A stretch of 39,743 nt of DNA. Origin: an uncultured Prevotella sp. GTDB lineage: Bacteria > Bacteroidota > Bacteroidia > Bacteroidales > Bacteroidaceae. The translations under genes and the position numbers were made by a program. Every line of letters begins with the position of its first letter. Positions within the stretch are counted from its first letter, which is position 1. Positions 1 through 6,401 of the stretch are shown here, one piece after another. The notes beneath the pieces were generated by a model. The model ran no database searches. It was not told where the DNA came from and was given only the letters and a program-made list of their open reading frames with translations. The DNA lies in NCBI GenBank assembly GCA_900320905.1, contig ONTZ01000035.1:1-39743 (forward strand), given 5' to 3'.

Positions 1-110
1 AGGAGGGGTTACTTTTTGAAGTGAAAACTAAATTTGCCTGTTTAAAGGCAGTTTCAAACGAATATTAATCAATTCCGATTTTTATCGGACAGCAATAAAA
101 TTTTATATCT

Positions 111-509
111 ATGGGAAATAGCATTGAAACAAAGAAAAGTGAAGCGACAATGAGAGGAAAGTATCTGAACCAAGACATCGATGATCCTATGAAGATGCCT
201 GCCGAGTTTTTGGATGAAAAAGGTAATTGGAGGATGCTAGATAGAAGAGAGAAATCTATGTTAACTGAAGGCCAACTCTATGCCTACGAGCGATTCTGGC
301 TGTCGGTGGTCGATGAGCGTATCCTCCGCGAGGCCACCGTAAAGAAAGGCTATAATGAAGGCATGCAGAAAGGCATGCAGAAAGGTATGGAAGAAGGGCG
401 TGTCAGGGAGAGACTTGAGAATGCCCGGAGTCTGAAGAACAATGGCATTCCAATAGACTTGATTTCCAAAAGCCTCAACTTGTCAATAGAGGAAATAAAA
501 AAACTATAA
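111..509 (+). pseudogene. C-terminal remnant of an Rpn/PDDEXK-family nuclease-transposase
   Basis: 132 codons. The tail has the repeated E/K-G-M-Q motif (YNEGMQKGMQKGMEEG) followed by a small helical domain ending SLNLSIEEIKKL. That is the usual C-terminus of the Bacteroidetes Rpn family (recombination-promoting nuclease, PD-(D/E)XK_2), whose full members run about 280-320 residues. The nuclease core with its D/E-x-K residues is absent: the reading starts at an ATG and enters the C-terminal third after about 50 residues. I read it as an internally deleted or 5'-truncated copy. A TAAATTTG -7-like box lies at 29-36, so it could still be expressed. The family call is firm for the tail; loss of function is inference. 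Confidence 0.6.
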
Positions 510-530
510 GGATCTTACGACATAAAAAAA

Positions 531-570
531 GGCTGGCATCCCACAAGCAAGGATGCCAGCCTCTTTATTA
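531..570 (+). terminator. Rho-independent terminator
   Basis: A perfect 11-bp inverted repeat (GGCTGGCATCC / GGATGCCAGCC) with a 9-nt loop is followed by TCTTTATTA and preceded by a run of seven A. It lies 22 nt after the Rpn remnant and can end transcription on the plus strand. The A-run on the other side makes it plausible on the minus strand too. Confidence 0.85.
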
Positions 571-708
571 GGCCAGTTGCTTCTCGTCCTCCGGCTGGCC
601 GGGGATAACAGGGGCATAACTGACATCACCACCACTTCCAACTAACAATTGTGGTTTCTGCTCAATCTCGTACACCTTCACCGAAGGCTTGAATCTGAGA
701 CAAACCAT
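568..708 (-). pseudogene. Unidentified C-terminal coding remnant
   Basis: About 46 codons on the minus strand look protein-like (LRFKPSVKVYEIEQKP, then a Gly/Ser linker and an acidic PEDEKQLA end). Upstream the frame runs into the 43-bp tandem repeats, which are not believable protein. The RFKPS-type motif followed by an acidic tail resembles the end of small HU-related DNA-binding proteins of Bacteroidetes. Such proteins often sit next to a phage-type amidase, and an amidase fragment lies about 310 bp away, but the match is too short to name. Treated as the 3' end of a gene whose body is lost. Confidence 0.35.
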
Positions 709-736
709 TCCGACCCCGGAAAAACAAGCCCTAAAA

Positions 737-1020
737 CTGGGGGAAGATTCTGCCCCCTGGGCATAAATGTCCCCTGAATCTGGGGGAAGATTCTGCCCCC
801 CGTGCATAAATGTCCCCTGAATCTGGGGCATGTTTCTACCCCCCGGGCATAAATGTGCCCTGAATCTGGTTCACGTTTCTGCCCCCTGTGCATAAATGTC
901 CCCTGAATCTGGTTCACGTTTCTGCCCCCTGTGCATAAATGTCCCCTGAATCTGGTTCACGTTTCTGCCCCCTGTGCATAGGTCTGCCCCGGATTTGGGG
1001 CAGGTTTTTCAGACTCTGGG
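737..1020. repeat. 43-bp tandem repeat array, six full units plus a partial seventh
   Basis: Units start at 737, 780, 823, 866, 909 and 952, each exactly 43 bp, with a decayed seventh from 995. Each begins CTGG(G/T)(G/T) and contains TTCTGCCCCC followed by GCATAAATGTCCCCTGAAT. Units 4-6 are nearly identical to each other and carry GGTTCACG where units 1-2 have GGGGAAGA, so the array seems to have grown by recent duplication of one variant. There are no spacers, so it is not CRISPR. Open frames across it are by-products of a 43-bp period. Diverged relatives lie at 39543-39650. Confidence 0.9.
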
Positions 1021-1168
1021 ACGGCTCCTCCCCATTCTGGTCCTTTGCGACATCATAGCAGGGACAGGCCTTGCGGACACCGGGCAGGTCGCGGTGATCG
1101 AGGATCCGTGCCTCCGGAAAACGGGTCTTCAGTTTCCAGATCAGTTATGCCATGTCCCGCTTCTGGGC
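1019..1168 (-). pseudogene. Fragment of N-acetylmuramoyl-L-alanine amidase with an internal stop
   Basis: The minus-strand frame from 1168 to 1019 reads a stretch ending in LDHRDLPGVRKACPCYDV. This is the conserved C-terminal block of phage-like amidases (Amidase_2) of Bacteroidetes, where the histidine of HRDLPG and the cysteine of the CPC-F/Y-D block are hallmark residues. A TAA at 1145-1147 interrupts the frame just before LIWKLKTRFPEA. The N-terminal two thirds of the enzyme are missing, and the 3' side runs into the 43-bp repeats. Such amidase genes usually accompany HU-like genes in mobile or accessory DNA of this order, so this is probably what is left of one. Confidence 0.65.
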
Positions 1169-1169
1169 C

Positions 1170-1236
1170 AGCATGCTGCTAAATACCATGCTAAGCCCCC
1201 TATAATACTGGGGGCTGCTTAGCATGGCAGCATGCT
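1170..1236. repeat. Large imperfect hairpin between two pseudogene scraps
   Basis: The left arm has AGCATGCTG, a 7-nt interruption, then CCATGCTAAG and CCCCC. The right arm has GGGGG, CTG, then CTTAGCATGG and CAGCATGCT. The arms pair over about 24 bp around a short AT-rich loop (TATAATACT). No U-tract follows on either side, so a terminator is unlikely. It lies exactly between the amidase fragment and the HipA fragment, which suggests a repeat inserted at, or left by, a deletion junction. Confidence 0.7.
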
Positions 1237-1241
1237 GACCG

Positions 1242-1400
1242 CCAAGAGATCAGGGGGACTTCAGAATTGTCCCCCACCGTAAAACTCATAGCCATCTCCT
1301 CAGTGTCAGCAGGATCGGCCAACAGCACGGCCAGCAGGTCGTAGGCAGGAGCCAGGACATACTCCCCGTTGCCGCTGTCTATCAGCGAAAAGTTCTTGCA
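1242..1400 (-). pseudogene. HipA toxin C-terminal fragment
   Basis: The minus-strand frame from 1400 reads CKNFSLIDSGNGEYVLAPAY followed by DLL. This matches the HipA kinase core block (H-L-K-N-F-S-L ... Y-x-L-x-P-A-Y-D-L-L), which contributes the catalytic-loop asparagine and the following PAYDLL helix. About 50 codons remain before the frame enters the hairpin at 1236. The N-subdomain and most of the C-domain of a normal hipA are missing. It lies directly behind the hipB-like gene, in the usual hipBA order, with the break within about 10 nt of the hipB stop codon. Confidence 0.7.
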
Positions 1401-1409
1401 CTGCCTGCT

Positions 1410-1610
1410 TCATAAAATATCAGTTTTTACGGGTCCGAGACATTCGCCAAACAGGGCTAGCACATCATTCGCCTTATCCATTCTCAAGGTCTGCTTCCCT
1501 TGTTCGAGATCCCTCACGAACCTGAGACCTACGCCGGCTCTCTCTGCCAACTCAACCTGAGAGAGGCCGTTTTTCTTCCGTTTCTGCTTAATATGCTCCG
1601 ATAAAGTCAT
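1410..1610 (-). CDS. HipB-like XRE-family antitoxin/repressor, orphan
   Basis: 66 residues. An XRE helix-turn-helix fills residues 4-60: EHIKQKRKKNGLSQVELAER, then AGVGLRFVRDLEQGK and LRMDKANDVLALFG. The motif G-V-(G)-x-R-F-V-R-D-L-E-Q-G-K is typical of the short HipB proteins that form a Bacteroidetes hipBA operon. In full modules HipB neutralises the HipA kinase and represses the operon. Here HipA is reduced to a scrap just downstream, so the repressor is an orphan. The C-terminus (VKTDIL) is short and may have been created by the deletion. It starts 30 nt after the acyltransferase stop and may be read through from it. Confidence 0.75.
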   Translation of the reverse strand: MTLSEHIKQKRKKNGLSQVELAERAGVGLRFVRDLEQGKQTLRMDKANDVLALFGECLGPVKTDIL

Positions 1611-1640
1611 AGCAAATTATACCTTAACGGGTGCAAAGAA

Positions 1641-2738
1641 TCAGAGTTTGATGTAGATCTTCTTGCGGTAGAGGATGTAGCCGATGGCGAAGTTGAGGAG
1701 GACGAAATAGATGGCATAGGCCAGCGAAGCCCATTTGTCGGGCGTGATGACAGCATGGATGCCGTCATAGACCCATCCGGAAATGCCGAGGTGGCCTAAA
1801 AGGATGGCAAGGAGTTCACTCGACACATAGAGAGCGAGGGCATTGACGCCAAAAACGTGGAAGAAGGTCGCAAGGAAGGAGGAAAGAGAAAGGAGGAAGG
1901 AGAAATGCTGACTGCCCAGGTCTATCCATGTCATCAAGAAAGCCTGCAGGAGCGAGGCGAGACCACAGGTGACGAGGGCGTAACTGGGACTCCAGATGCA
2001 CTTGTTGAGCGGCAGGCCGTAGGAGAGCAGATAACCGCCGATGACACACACCGTACCTACCACGAAGAGGGCGATGACCTTATCGGAAACGGTTTCTTTC
2101 CGGCGGATGAGCCGTCCGCAATAGAAGCCGAGCAGCGTATGGGCGACGGAAGAGATGGTGCCAAGCAGTCCTTCGGGATCAATGGGACTATGATGGTAGA
2201 GATGGTCGTAGCCGAAGAGTCGCAGATCGACCTGCGCCAGAATGTTACGGGTGGCATCCTCGGCATAGCCGTTGCCGATAAGGAGGATGGCGGTATAAAT
2301 CACCAACAGTACGATGACAACCGGTATCGTGTACCTATGGTTGCAGAAGAGGGCAAAGAGCGACACGATGCCGTAGCAGAGGGCGATACGCTGGAGGACG
2401 GCCCAGATGCGGAGATGAGCGAAACAGAGCAGGTCGCCCTCGATGGCGTGGTCGAACCAGTTGATAAAGAGTCCGATGGCGAAGAGCAGTACCGTGCGCT
2501 TCACGATGCGGCGGATGACCTTCGGTGTGGGCTTGAACTCCGACTTCACCAAGGAGAGGTAGCACGAGATTCCCATGATGAAGAGGAAGAAGGGGAAAAC
2601 GAGGTCGCAGGGGGTCATGCCATTCCATCTGGAATGTCCTAACATTTCAAAGGACTCACCCCAGCCGCTGTTGACGAGGATCATACCGGCCACGGTGATG
2701 CCGCGAAGGATGTCGAGGGAAAGAAGACGCTGGTTCAT
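1641..2738 (-). CDS. HGSNAT/NagX-like membrane acyltransferase (DUF5009 type)
   Basis: 365 residues with about ten predicted membrane helices. The N-terminus has L-D-I-L-R-G-I-T. The block G-H-S-R-W-N-G-M-T-x-x-D-L-V-F-P-F-F-L-F-I-M-G (from residue 34) matches the region around the active-site histidine of human heparan-alpha-glucosaminide N-acetyltransferase, so His35 is the candidate catalytic residue; VLQRIALCYG is a second family block. Members move acetyl groups across the inner membrane onto sugars; the substrate here is unknown. The ATG overlaps the TGA of the upstream CCA gene by 4 nt, so the two are probably translated in coupled fashion. The family is clear, the function inferred. 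Confidence 0.85.
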   Translation of the reverse strand: MNQRLLSLDILRGITVAGMILVNSGWGESFEMLGHSRWNGMTPCDLVFPFFLFIMGISCYLSLVKSEFKPTPKVIRRIVKRTVLLFAIGLFINWFDHAIEGDLLCFAHLRIWAVLQRIALCYGIVSLFALFCNHRYTIPVVIVLLVIYTAILLIGNGYAEDATRNILAQVDLRLFGYDHLYHHSPIDPEGLLGTISSVAHTLLGFYCGRLIRRKETVSDKVIALFVVGTVCVIGGYLLSYGLPLNKCIWSPSYALVTCGLASLLQAFLMTWIDLGSQHFSFLLSLSSFLATFFHVFGVNALALYVSSELLAILLGHLGISGWVYDGIHAVITPDKWASLAYAIYFVLLNFAIGYILYRKKIYIKL

Positions 2739-4216
2739 ATCAGTTTCATTTTTTTAGCCTTTTCCATAAGGAGAGCCATCAGCGGTTCGCGCTCGTTCTC
2801 CACTTTGTTATCCAGTACGGCATCCTTGAGATACTGTTTCAGCACACCCACCTCGCGCGAGGGTTTCAGGTGGAAGAGTTCCATGATCTCATTGCCGTCG
2901 ATGACGGGCTGGAGCAAGCGCTTATAGTCCTTCTCCTGCAGGTCGGTGAGTTTCTCGCGCACCATCCGGAAATTCTCGAGGAACATTTTTTTCCTGCCTT
3001 CGTTCTTCGAGGTGATATCCGCCTCGCAGAGCGTCATCAGGTCGTCGATATCGTCGCCGGCATCGTTCAGCAGACGGCGCACGGCACTGTCGGTCACCTC
3101 CTCGTCGGCAATCACGATGGGCCGCATGTGAAGGTCAACGAGTTTTTCAACATATTTCATCTTCATGTCGAGAGGTAGCATCAGTCTGCGGAAGATGACG
3201 GGCACCATCTTGGCACCGATGAGGTTATGGTTGTGGAAGGTCCAGCCGACGGCAGGATCCCAGCGTTTCGACTTGGTCTTGCCGATGTCGTGCAACAGGG
3301 CCGCCCAGCGCAGCCACAGTGTCATATCCGACTCCCGACTCCTGTCTCCTGTCTTCTGACTCCTGACTACATTCTCCAGCACCTCGAGGGTATGATAGAA
3401 GTTATTCTTATGCGCCCGTCCGTTCTTCTGGTCCACGATATCGAGGGCCGAGAGTTCAGGCAGGATAATCTGGAGCAGTCCACACCGCTGCAGGTATTCG
3501 AAGCCGATGCTGGGGTGCGGAGCCAGGATAATCTTGTTGAGTTCGTCCTTGATACGCTCGCCGCTGACGATCTTGATACGGTCGACCATCCGTTCGAGGG
3601 CCTCGAAGGTCACATCCTCAATCTGGAAGTTCAGTTGGGTGGCGAAACGGATACAGCGCATCATGCGCAGGGGGTCGTCGCTGAAGGTGATGTCGGGCTC
3701 CAAAGGCGTGGCGATGATACCATCCTCCAAGTCCGCAAGACCATTGAAGGGATCCACCAGTTCACCGAAACGGTCTTTGTTGAGACAGATGGCCATCGCA
3801 TTGATGGTGAAGTCGCGACGGTTCTGATCGTCTTCGAGCGTGCCGTCCTCCACGATGGGCTTACGGGAGTCGTGGCTGTAACTCTCCCTCCGCGCTCCCA
3901 CGAACTCCACCTCGTACTCCACGCCCTTCTGACGGAACTTCACCTGTGCCGTACCGAAATTGCGGAACACGGAGAGGTGCGCCTTGCGCCCTACCATCCG
4001 CTTCAGTTCCTCTGCCACGGCGATGCCACTGCCTACCACCACCACGTCGATATCATTGGAGGGCCGTTCCAGGAAGATGTCTCTGACGTAGCCCCCCACG
4101 ACATAGCACTCCACCCCAAGACGGTCGGCCGCCTCACTGATCTGGTGGAAAATCTCCTGATCCAATATCTCTGCTAATTCCTCGTCGCTATATAGTTTCA
4201 TCGGTTTTATTATCAA
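2735..4216 (-). CDS. cca: CCA tRNA nucleotidyltransferase with HD domain
   Basis: 493 residues. It adds or repairs the 3' CCA of tRNA using CTP and ATP. The class II nucleotidyltransferase signature is GGYVRD (41-46) with metal ligands D55 and D57 in NDIDVVVV. The nucleotide-selecting block RRDFTINAMA is at 133-142, and an HD motif (ALLHDIGK, about 307-313) belongs to the C-terminal phosphohydrolase-like domain. Two starts are possible: MIIKPM at 4216 or MKLYSDEE at 4201; family alignment slightly favours the second. Residues about 284-298, ahead of the HD block, are encoded by an insert-like repeat (see finding). The stop overlaps the acyltransferase start by 4 nt. Confidence 0.93.
   Translation of the reverse strand: MIIKPMKLYSDEELAEILDQEIFHQISEAADRLGVECYVVGGYVRDIFLERPSNDIDVVVVGSGIAVAEELKRMVGRKAHLSVFRNFGTAQVKFRQKGVEYEVEFVGARRESYSHDSRKPIVEDGTLEDDQNRRDFTINAMAICLNKDRFGELVDPFNGLADLEDGIIATPLEPDITFSDDPLRMMRCIRFATQLNFQIEDVTFEALERMVDRIKIVSGERIKDELNKIILAPHPSIGFEYLQRCGLLQIILPELSALDIVDQKNGRAHKNNFYHTLEVLENVVRSQKTGDRSRESDMTLWLRWAALLHDIGKTKSKRWDPAVGWTFHNHNLIGAKMVPVIFRRLMLPLDMKMKYVEKLVDLHMRPIVIADEEVTDSAVRRLLNDAGDDIDDLMTLCEADITSKNEGRKKMFLENFRMVREKLTDLQEKDYKRLLQPVIDGNEIMELFHLKPSREVGVLKQYLKDAVLDNKVENEREPLMALLMEKAKKMKLI
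3325..3369. repeat. Low-complexity GACTCC-type repeat inside cca
   Basis: The plus strand reads as imperfect repeats of GACTCC / TGTCTCC / TGACTCC in 3330-3369. In the minus-strand cca frame this is the extra loop SQKTGDRSRESD, between the helix ending LEVLENV and TLWLRWAALLHD. Family members I know are shorter here, moving almost directly from one helix to the next. The frame is kept. Confidence 0.65.
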
Positions 4217-4228
4217 TTTAAATCGGTT

Positions 4229-4390
4229 TTATTTCTTTTTGTCCTCAAGGTAGCGGCGCTTCTTGGCACTCATGGGCCGTGCTTCCTTGGCAGCCTTGAT
4301 AGCAGCACGACGGGCATTCTCTGCCTTGCGTATCTTCGCCTCTTCCATACGAGCCAGCACACGAGCCTGATATTCTGGATTAGAGAGGAT
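4229..4390 (-). pseudogene. Basic C-terminal remnant or 39-residue protein of unknown function
   Basis: The minus-strand frame from about 4390 reads LSNPEYQARVLARMEEAKIR and continues as a Lys/Arg/Ala-rich helix to SAKKRRYLEDKKK and TAA. The only ATG is at 4348, giving 39 residues. The coherent sequence continues upstream of that ATG until it collides with the end of the PIN toxin gene, where no start exists. It looks like the 3' end of a gene whose 5' part was displaced by the toxin-antitoxin module. I do not recognise the family. The 12-nt gap to the CCA start region suggests that it once belonged to that operon. Confidence 0.4.
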
Positions 4391-4392
4391 TC

Positions 4393-4806
4393 CTATTTTG
4401 AGTTTAGGAACTCTACAGAGTCAACCACTTCAAGACTTGAATCCTTGAAGTCCTTAGTATTTCTCGTGATTATTGCTGAAATCTGAGGATTTACAACTGC
4501 GGAAAAGTTCTGGACAGCATCCTCAAAATCTTTCCACCCTGATTTCAAGGCCATATCTATAACATTCCCATCTACTTCAGCAACTTCCATAGCCTCCTTC
4601 AGTTGTGCCAGAACATTAATACGGTCTTCACGACTCAATATCTTTCGAAGTGAATAGAACATCGTTGTAAATGACAAAGCACAAATATGAAGATAATAAT
4701 CTCCACGTTCTGCACCATCAAAGACAGCACAAGCAGCATCGGCATCCTCCCTGTCAAGGAGCATGTCGATGACAACATTCGTATCTACAAGATAGTGTTT
4801 CTTCAC
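4393..4806 (-). CDS. PIN-domain ribonuclease toxin (VapC-like)
   Basis: 137 residues, one PIN domain. The N-terminal YLVDTNVVID carries the first metal-binding aspartate (D8). The central K-D-F-E-D-A block (D93, E95, D96) and ITRNTKDF with D119 supply the remaining acidic residues, so the site looks complete. PIN toxins cut RNA, usually tRNA or rRNA, when freed from their antitoxin. The start is GTG at 4804-4806, inside the antitoxin's stop (GTGA, 4-nt overlap), which points to translational coupling that keeps antitoxin ahead of toxin. The family is certain; toxicity is inferred from the pairing. Confidence 0.88.
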   Translation of the reverse strand: MKKHYLVDTNVVIDMLLDREDADAACAVFDGAERGDYYLHICALSFTTMFYSLRKILSREDRINVLAQLKEAMEVAEVDGNVIDMALKSGWKDFEDAVQNFSAVVNPQISAIITRNTKDFKDSSLEVVDSVEFLNSK

Positions 4807-5045
4807 GAGAAGCGGTTTTCTAATTCCTTTTTATAGTCGAAATCCTTAGGTGCATGACCTATACCCCTTAGTCTTTGAGAAAGCCTAAGGTCATTCCTTT
4901 TCTTGTTTCTGGCATTTTCAGCCATTTTGGCGAACAGAGTCTGTACCTGCATCTGTACCCATGCATTTTCTTCCATTCCCTCAGCGATGGTGGGTCTCAC
5001 TTCTTCCATCACAGCATCATCAATTGCTATACTGTACTTGCACAT
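4803..5045 (-). CDS. Antitoxin partner of the PIN toxin
   Basis: 80 residues, directly upstream of and overlapping the PIN gene by 4 nt. The N-terminus (MCKYSIAIDDAVMEEVRPTI) looks like a short beta strand plus helix, as in ribbon-helix-helix dimerisation or DNA-binding segments. The remainder is charged (QTLFAKMAENARNKKRNDLR) and would be the toxin-wrapping part. I cannot assign a named antitoxin family; the role rests on position, size and overlap. Transcription probably starts at the -7/-33 pair at 5074-5106. Confidence 0.72.
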   Translation of the reverse strand: MCKYSIAIDDAVMEEVRPTIAEGMEENAWVQMQVQTLFAKMAENARNKKRNDLRLSQRLRGIGHAPKDFDYKKELENRFS

Positions 5046-5073
5046 CGTTCTATAATTTTATTGTTTCTGGGTG

Positions 5074-5106
5074 CAAATTTACGAAAAAAGAATTGAATAT
5101 TGCAAA
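5074..5106 (-). promoter_or_regulatory. Bacteroidetes promoter for the antitoxin-toxin pair
   Basis: On the minus strand, TAAATTTG (5074-5081) fits the -7 consensus TAnnTTTG and TTTG (5103-5106) the -33 element, 21 nt apart. The predicted start of transcription is about 20-25 nt before the antitoxin ATG. Confidence 0.65.
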
Positions 5107-5120
5107 TAACTGCCCGAAAA

Positions 5121-5151
5121 TTTGCATTATGCAGATTATTCCATATCTTTG
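5121..5151 (+). promoter_or_regulatory. Bacteroidetes consensus promoter
   Basis: TTTG (5121-5124), 19 nt, then TATCTTTG (5144-5151). Both boxes match the consensus. It faces the lipoprotein gene about 120 nt downstream, where a second -7-like box TATTTTTG lies at 5238-5245. The two may give a long and a short leader. Confidence 0.65.
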
Positions 5152-5269
5152 CAACAAAGTTGCGAACCGAATAATAACTCGGGCCATTCTGTATTATTAA
5201 AAAAAGATAAAGTCCGTGGGAATACGGAAAAAATGAGTATTTTTGCGAACGAAATCAACAAAATCGACA

Positions 5270-5746
5270 ATGAGACGGATTATTTCTATTTTTCGAAGCG
5301 CTTTTCCGTTGGTAGCATGTGTGATGCTGGCGACGGGCTGCAAGGAGAACAGTCAACAACAGGCTGAAATCTTGTTGCAACAGGCCAGACAGCAGTTTGA
5401 GGCGGGAGAGTACCAACAGGCGGTCACTACTATTGACTCGTTGCGCCACGCCTATCCCAACGCCATCGACACACGCAAGCAGGCACTACACCTCTATCAG
5501 GAGATCGAGTTGAAGCGCGCACAGGAAGAATTGGCACAGACGGACAATCTTTTGCAACTGGTACAGCACAACTACGACTCCCTACAGGCAAAAGTGGAGA
5601 AGGACAAAGCCGAACTGCGGGCTATGCCCGAGGAACTGACAATGCTCACACGCACTCGCATGAAACGAGACTCACTGCGCACCCAATGTGAGACATTAGG
5701 AGCCAAAATACGCTATATCCACAAGAAACAGAAAGACCAACCCTAA
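5270..5746 (+). CDS. Lipoprotein with tetratricopeptide-like helix and coiled coil
   Basis: 158 residues from the preferred ATG at 5270. An in-frame ATG at 5243 lies inside a -7 promoter box (5238-5245) and would spoil the signal peptide. MRRIISIFRSAFPLVACVML is a lipoprotein signal with lipobox LATGC (Cys24), so the mature protein should be anchored in the envelope. Residues 30-60 look like one TPR helix pair (QARQQFEAGEYQQAVTTIDS). The rest is a long Gln/Glu/Lys-rich coiled coil. No enzymatic motif is seen and the function is unknown. Its position just before DUF1599/BT_3928/tpiA may be shared with relatives. Confidence 0.8.
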   Translation: MRRIISIFRSAFPLVACVMLATGCKENSQQQAEILLQQARQQFEAGEYQQAVTTIDSLRHAYPNAIDTRKQALHLYQEIELKRAQEELAQTDNLLQLVQHNYDSLQAKVEKDKAELRAMPEELTMLTRTRMKRDSLRTQCETLGAKIRYIHKKQKDQP

Positions 5747-5818
5747 TACAAATCTGACTAAAAAAGAGTTATAAGCAAAAAAATCCAAGAAAATCTGTGT
5801 AATCTGTGGCTTTTTTTG

Positions 5819-5826
5819 TACCTTTG
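5819..5826 (+). promoter_or_regulatory. -7 box TACCTTTG for the DUF1599 operon
   Basis: TACCTTTG lies 8 nt before the DUF1599 ATG, so the leader would be only a few nucleotides. No good -33 TTTG is seen at the expected distance. Confidence 0.55.
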
Positions 5827-5834
5827 CACCCGAT

Positions 5835-6383
5835 ATGGCCAATTTGGAGAAAACAAACGCCCAATTTGAGCAGGCCATGGCAGAATGCCGAAGCCTGTTT
5901 GAGAAGAAATTGCACGACTACAAGGCATCGTGGCGCATCCTGCGTCCCACAGCACTGACCGACCAACTGTTCATCAAGGCCAAGCGAATTCGTTCGCTGG
6001 AGATTAAGAAGGAGAGCATGGTGGGAGAAGGCATCCGCCCGGAGTTCGTCGCACTCATCAACTACGGAATCGTGGGACTCATACAACTCAACAAGGGTTT
6101 TGCCGACACAGTCGACATCACCAACGAGGAGGCGATGCGACTCTACGACCAGTATGCCCACGAGGCACTGGAACTGATGAAGCGCAAGAACCACGACTAC
6201 GACGAGGCGTGGCGCTCCATGAGGGTCAGTTCGTACACGGACTTCATCCTCACCAAAATAGAGCGCATCAAGGAAATCGAAAACCTGCAGGGCGAGACAC
6301 TCGTCAGCGAGGGCATCGACTCCAACTATATGGACATCATCAACTATGCGGTCTTTGGCGTCATTCAATTAACGGAGGACTAA
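5835..6383 (+). CDS. DUF1599 family protein (duplicated)
   Basis: 182 residues. The protein is two copies of one helical unit: residues about 8-85 (FEKKLHDYKASWRILRPTAL ... INYGIVGLIQLN) and about 105-182 (LMKRKNHDYDEAWRSMRVSS ... INYAVFGVIQLT). Both halves share K-x-H-D-Y-x-x-(S/A)-W-R, a later I-K-x-I-E-x-L-E-like stretch and I-N-Y-x-x-x-G-x-I-Q-L. DUF1599 proteins are nucleotide-modification or NTP-pyrophosphatase-like all-alpha proteins of unknown substrate. The gene leads an operon with BT_3928 and tpiA. Family call firm, activity unknown. Confidence 0.88.
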   Translation: MANLEKTNAQFEQAMAECRSLFEKKLHDYKASWRILRPTALTDQLFIKAKRIRSLEIKKESMVGEGIRPEFVALINYGIVGLIQLNKGFADTVDITNEEAMRLYDQYAHEALELMKRKNHDYDEAWRSMRVSSYTDFILTKIERIKEIENLQGETLVSEGIDSNYMDIINYAVFGVIQLTED

Positions 6384-6401
6384 TACGGCTGAACATCGGG
6401 C

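Noticed and set aside
568-917. Two overlapping minus-strand frames of 87 and 79 codons rich in repeated P-x-S-G/Q-I-Q-G-T motifs
   Set aside because: They are translations of the 43-bp tandem repeats, whose length shifts the frame each unit. Only the last 46 codons of one look like protein.
737-1020. CRISPR array
   Set aside because: Repeats follow each other directly with no spacers and there are no cas genes.
974-1222. Plus-strand open frame of 82 codons
   Set aside because: It runs antisense to the amidase fragment and into the hairpin; the protein has no recognisable fold.
1857-2642. Plus-strand frame of 261 codons opposite the acyltransferase
   Set aside because: Shadow of the real membrane protein; composition is highly charged without motifs. 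A similar shadow opposes cca (3227-4177).
5835-6383. MazG pyrophosphatase as a firm name for DUF1599
   Set aside because: Both are all-alpha, but the metal-binding E-x-x-E ... E-x-x-D pattern could not be shown by eye.
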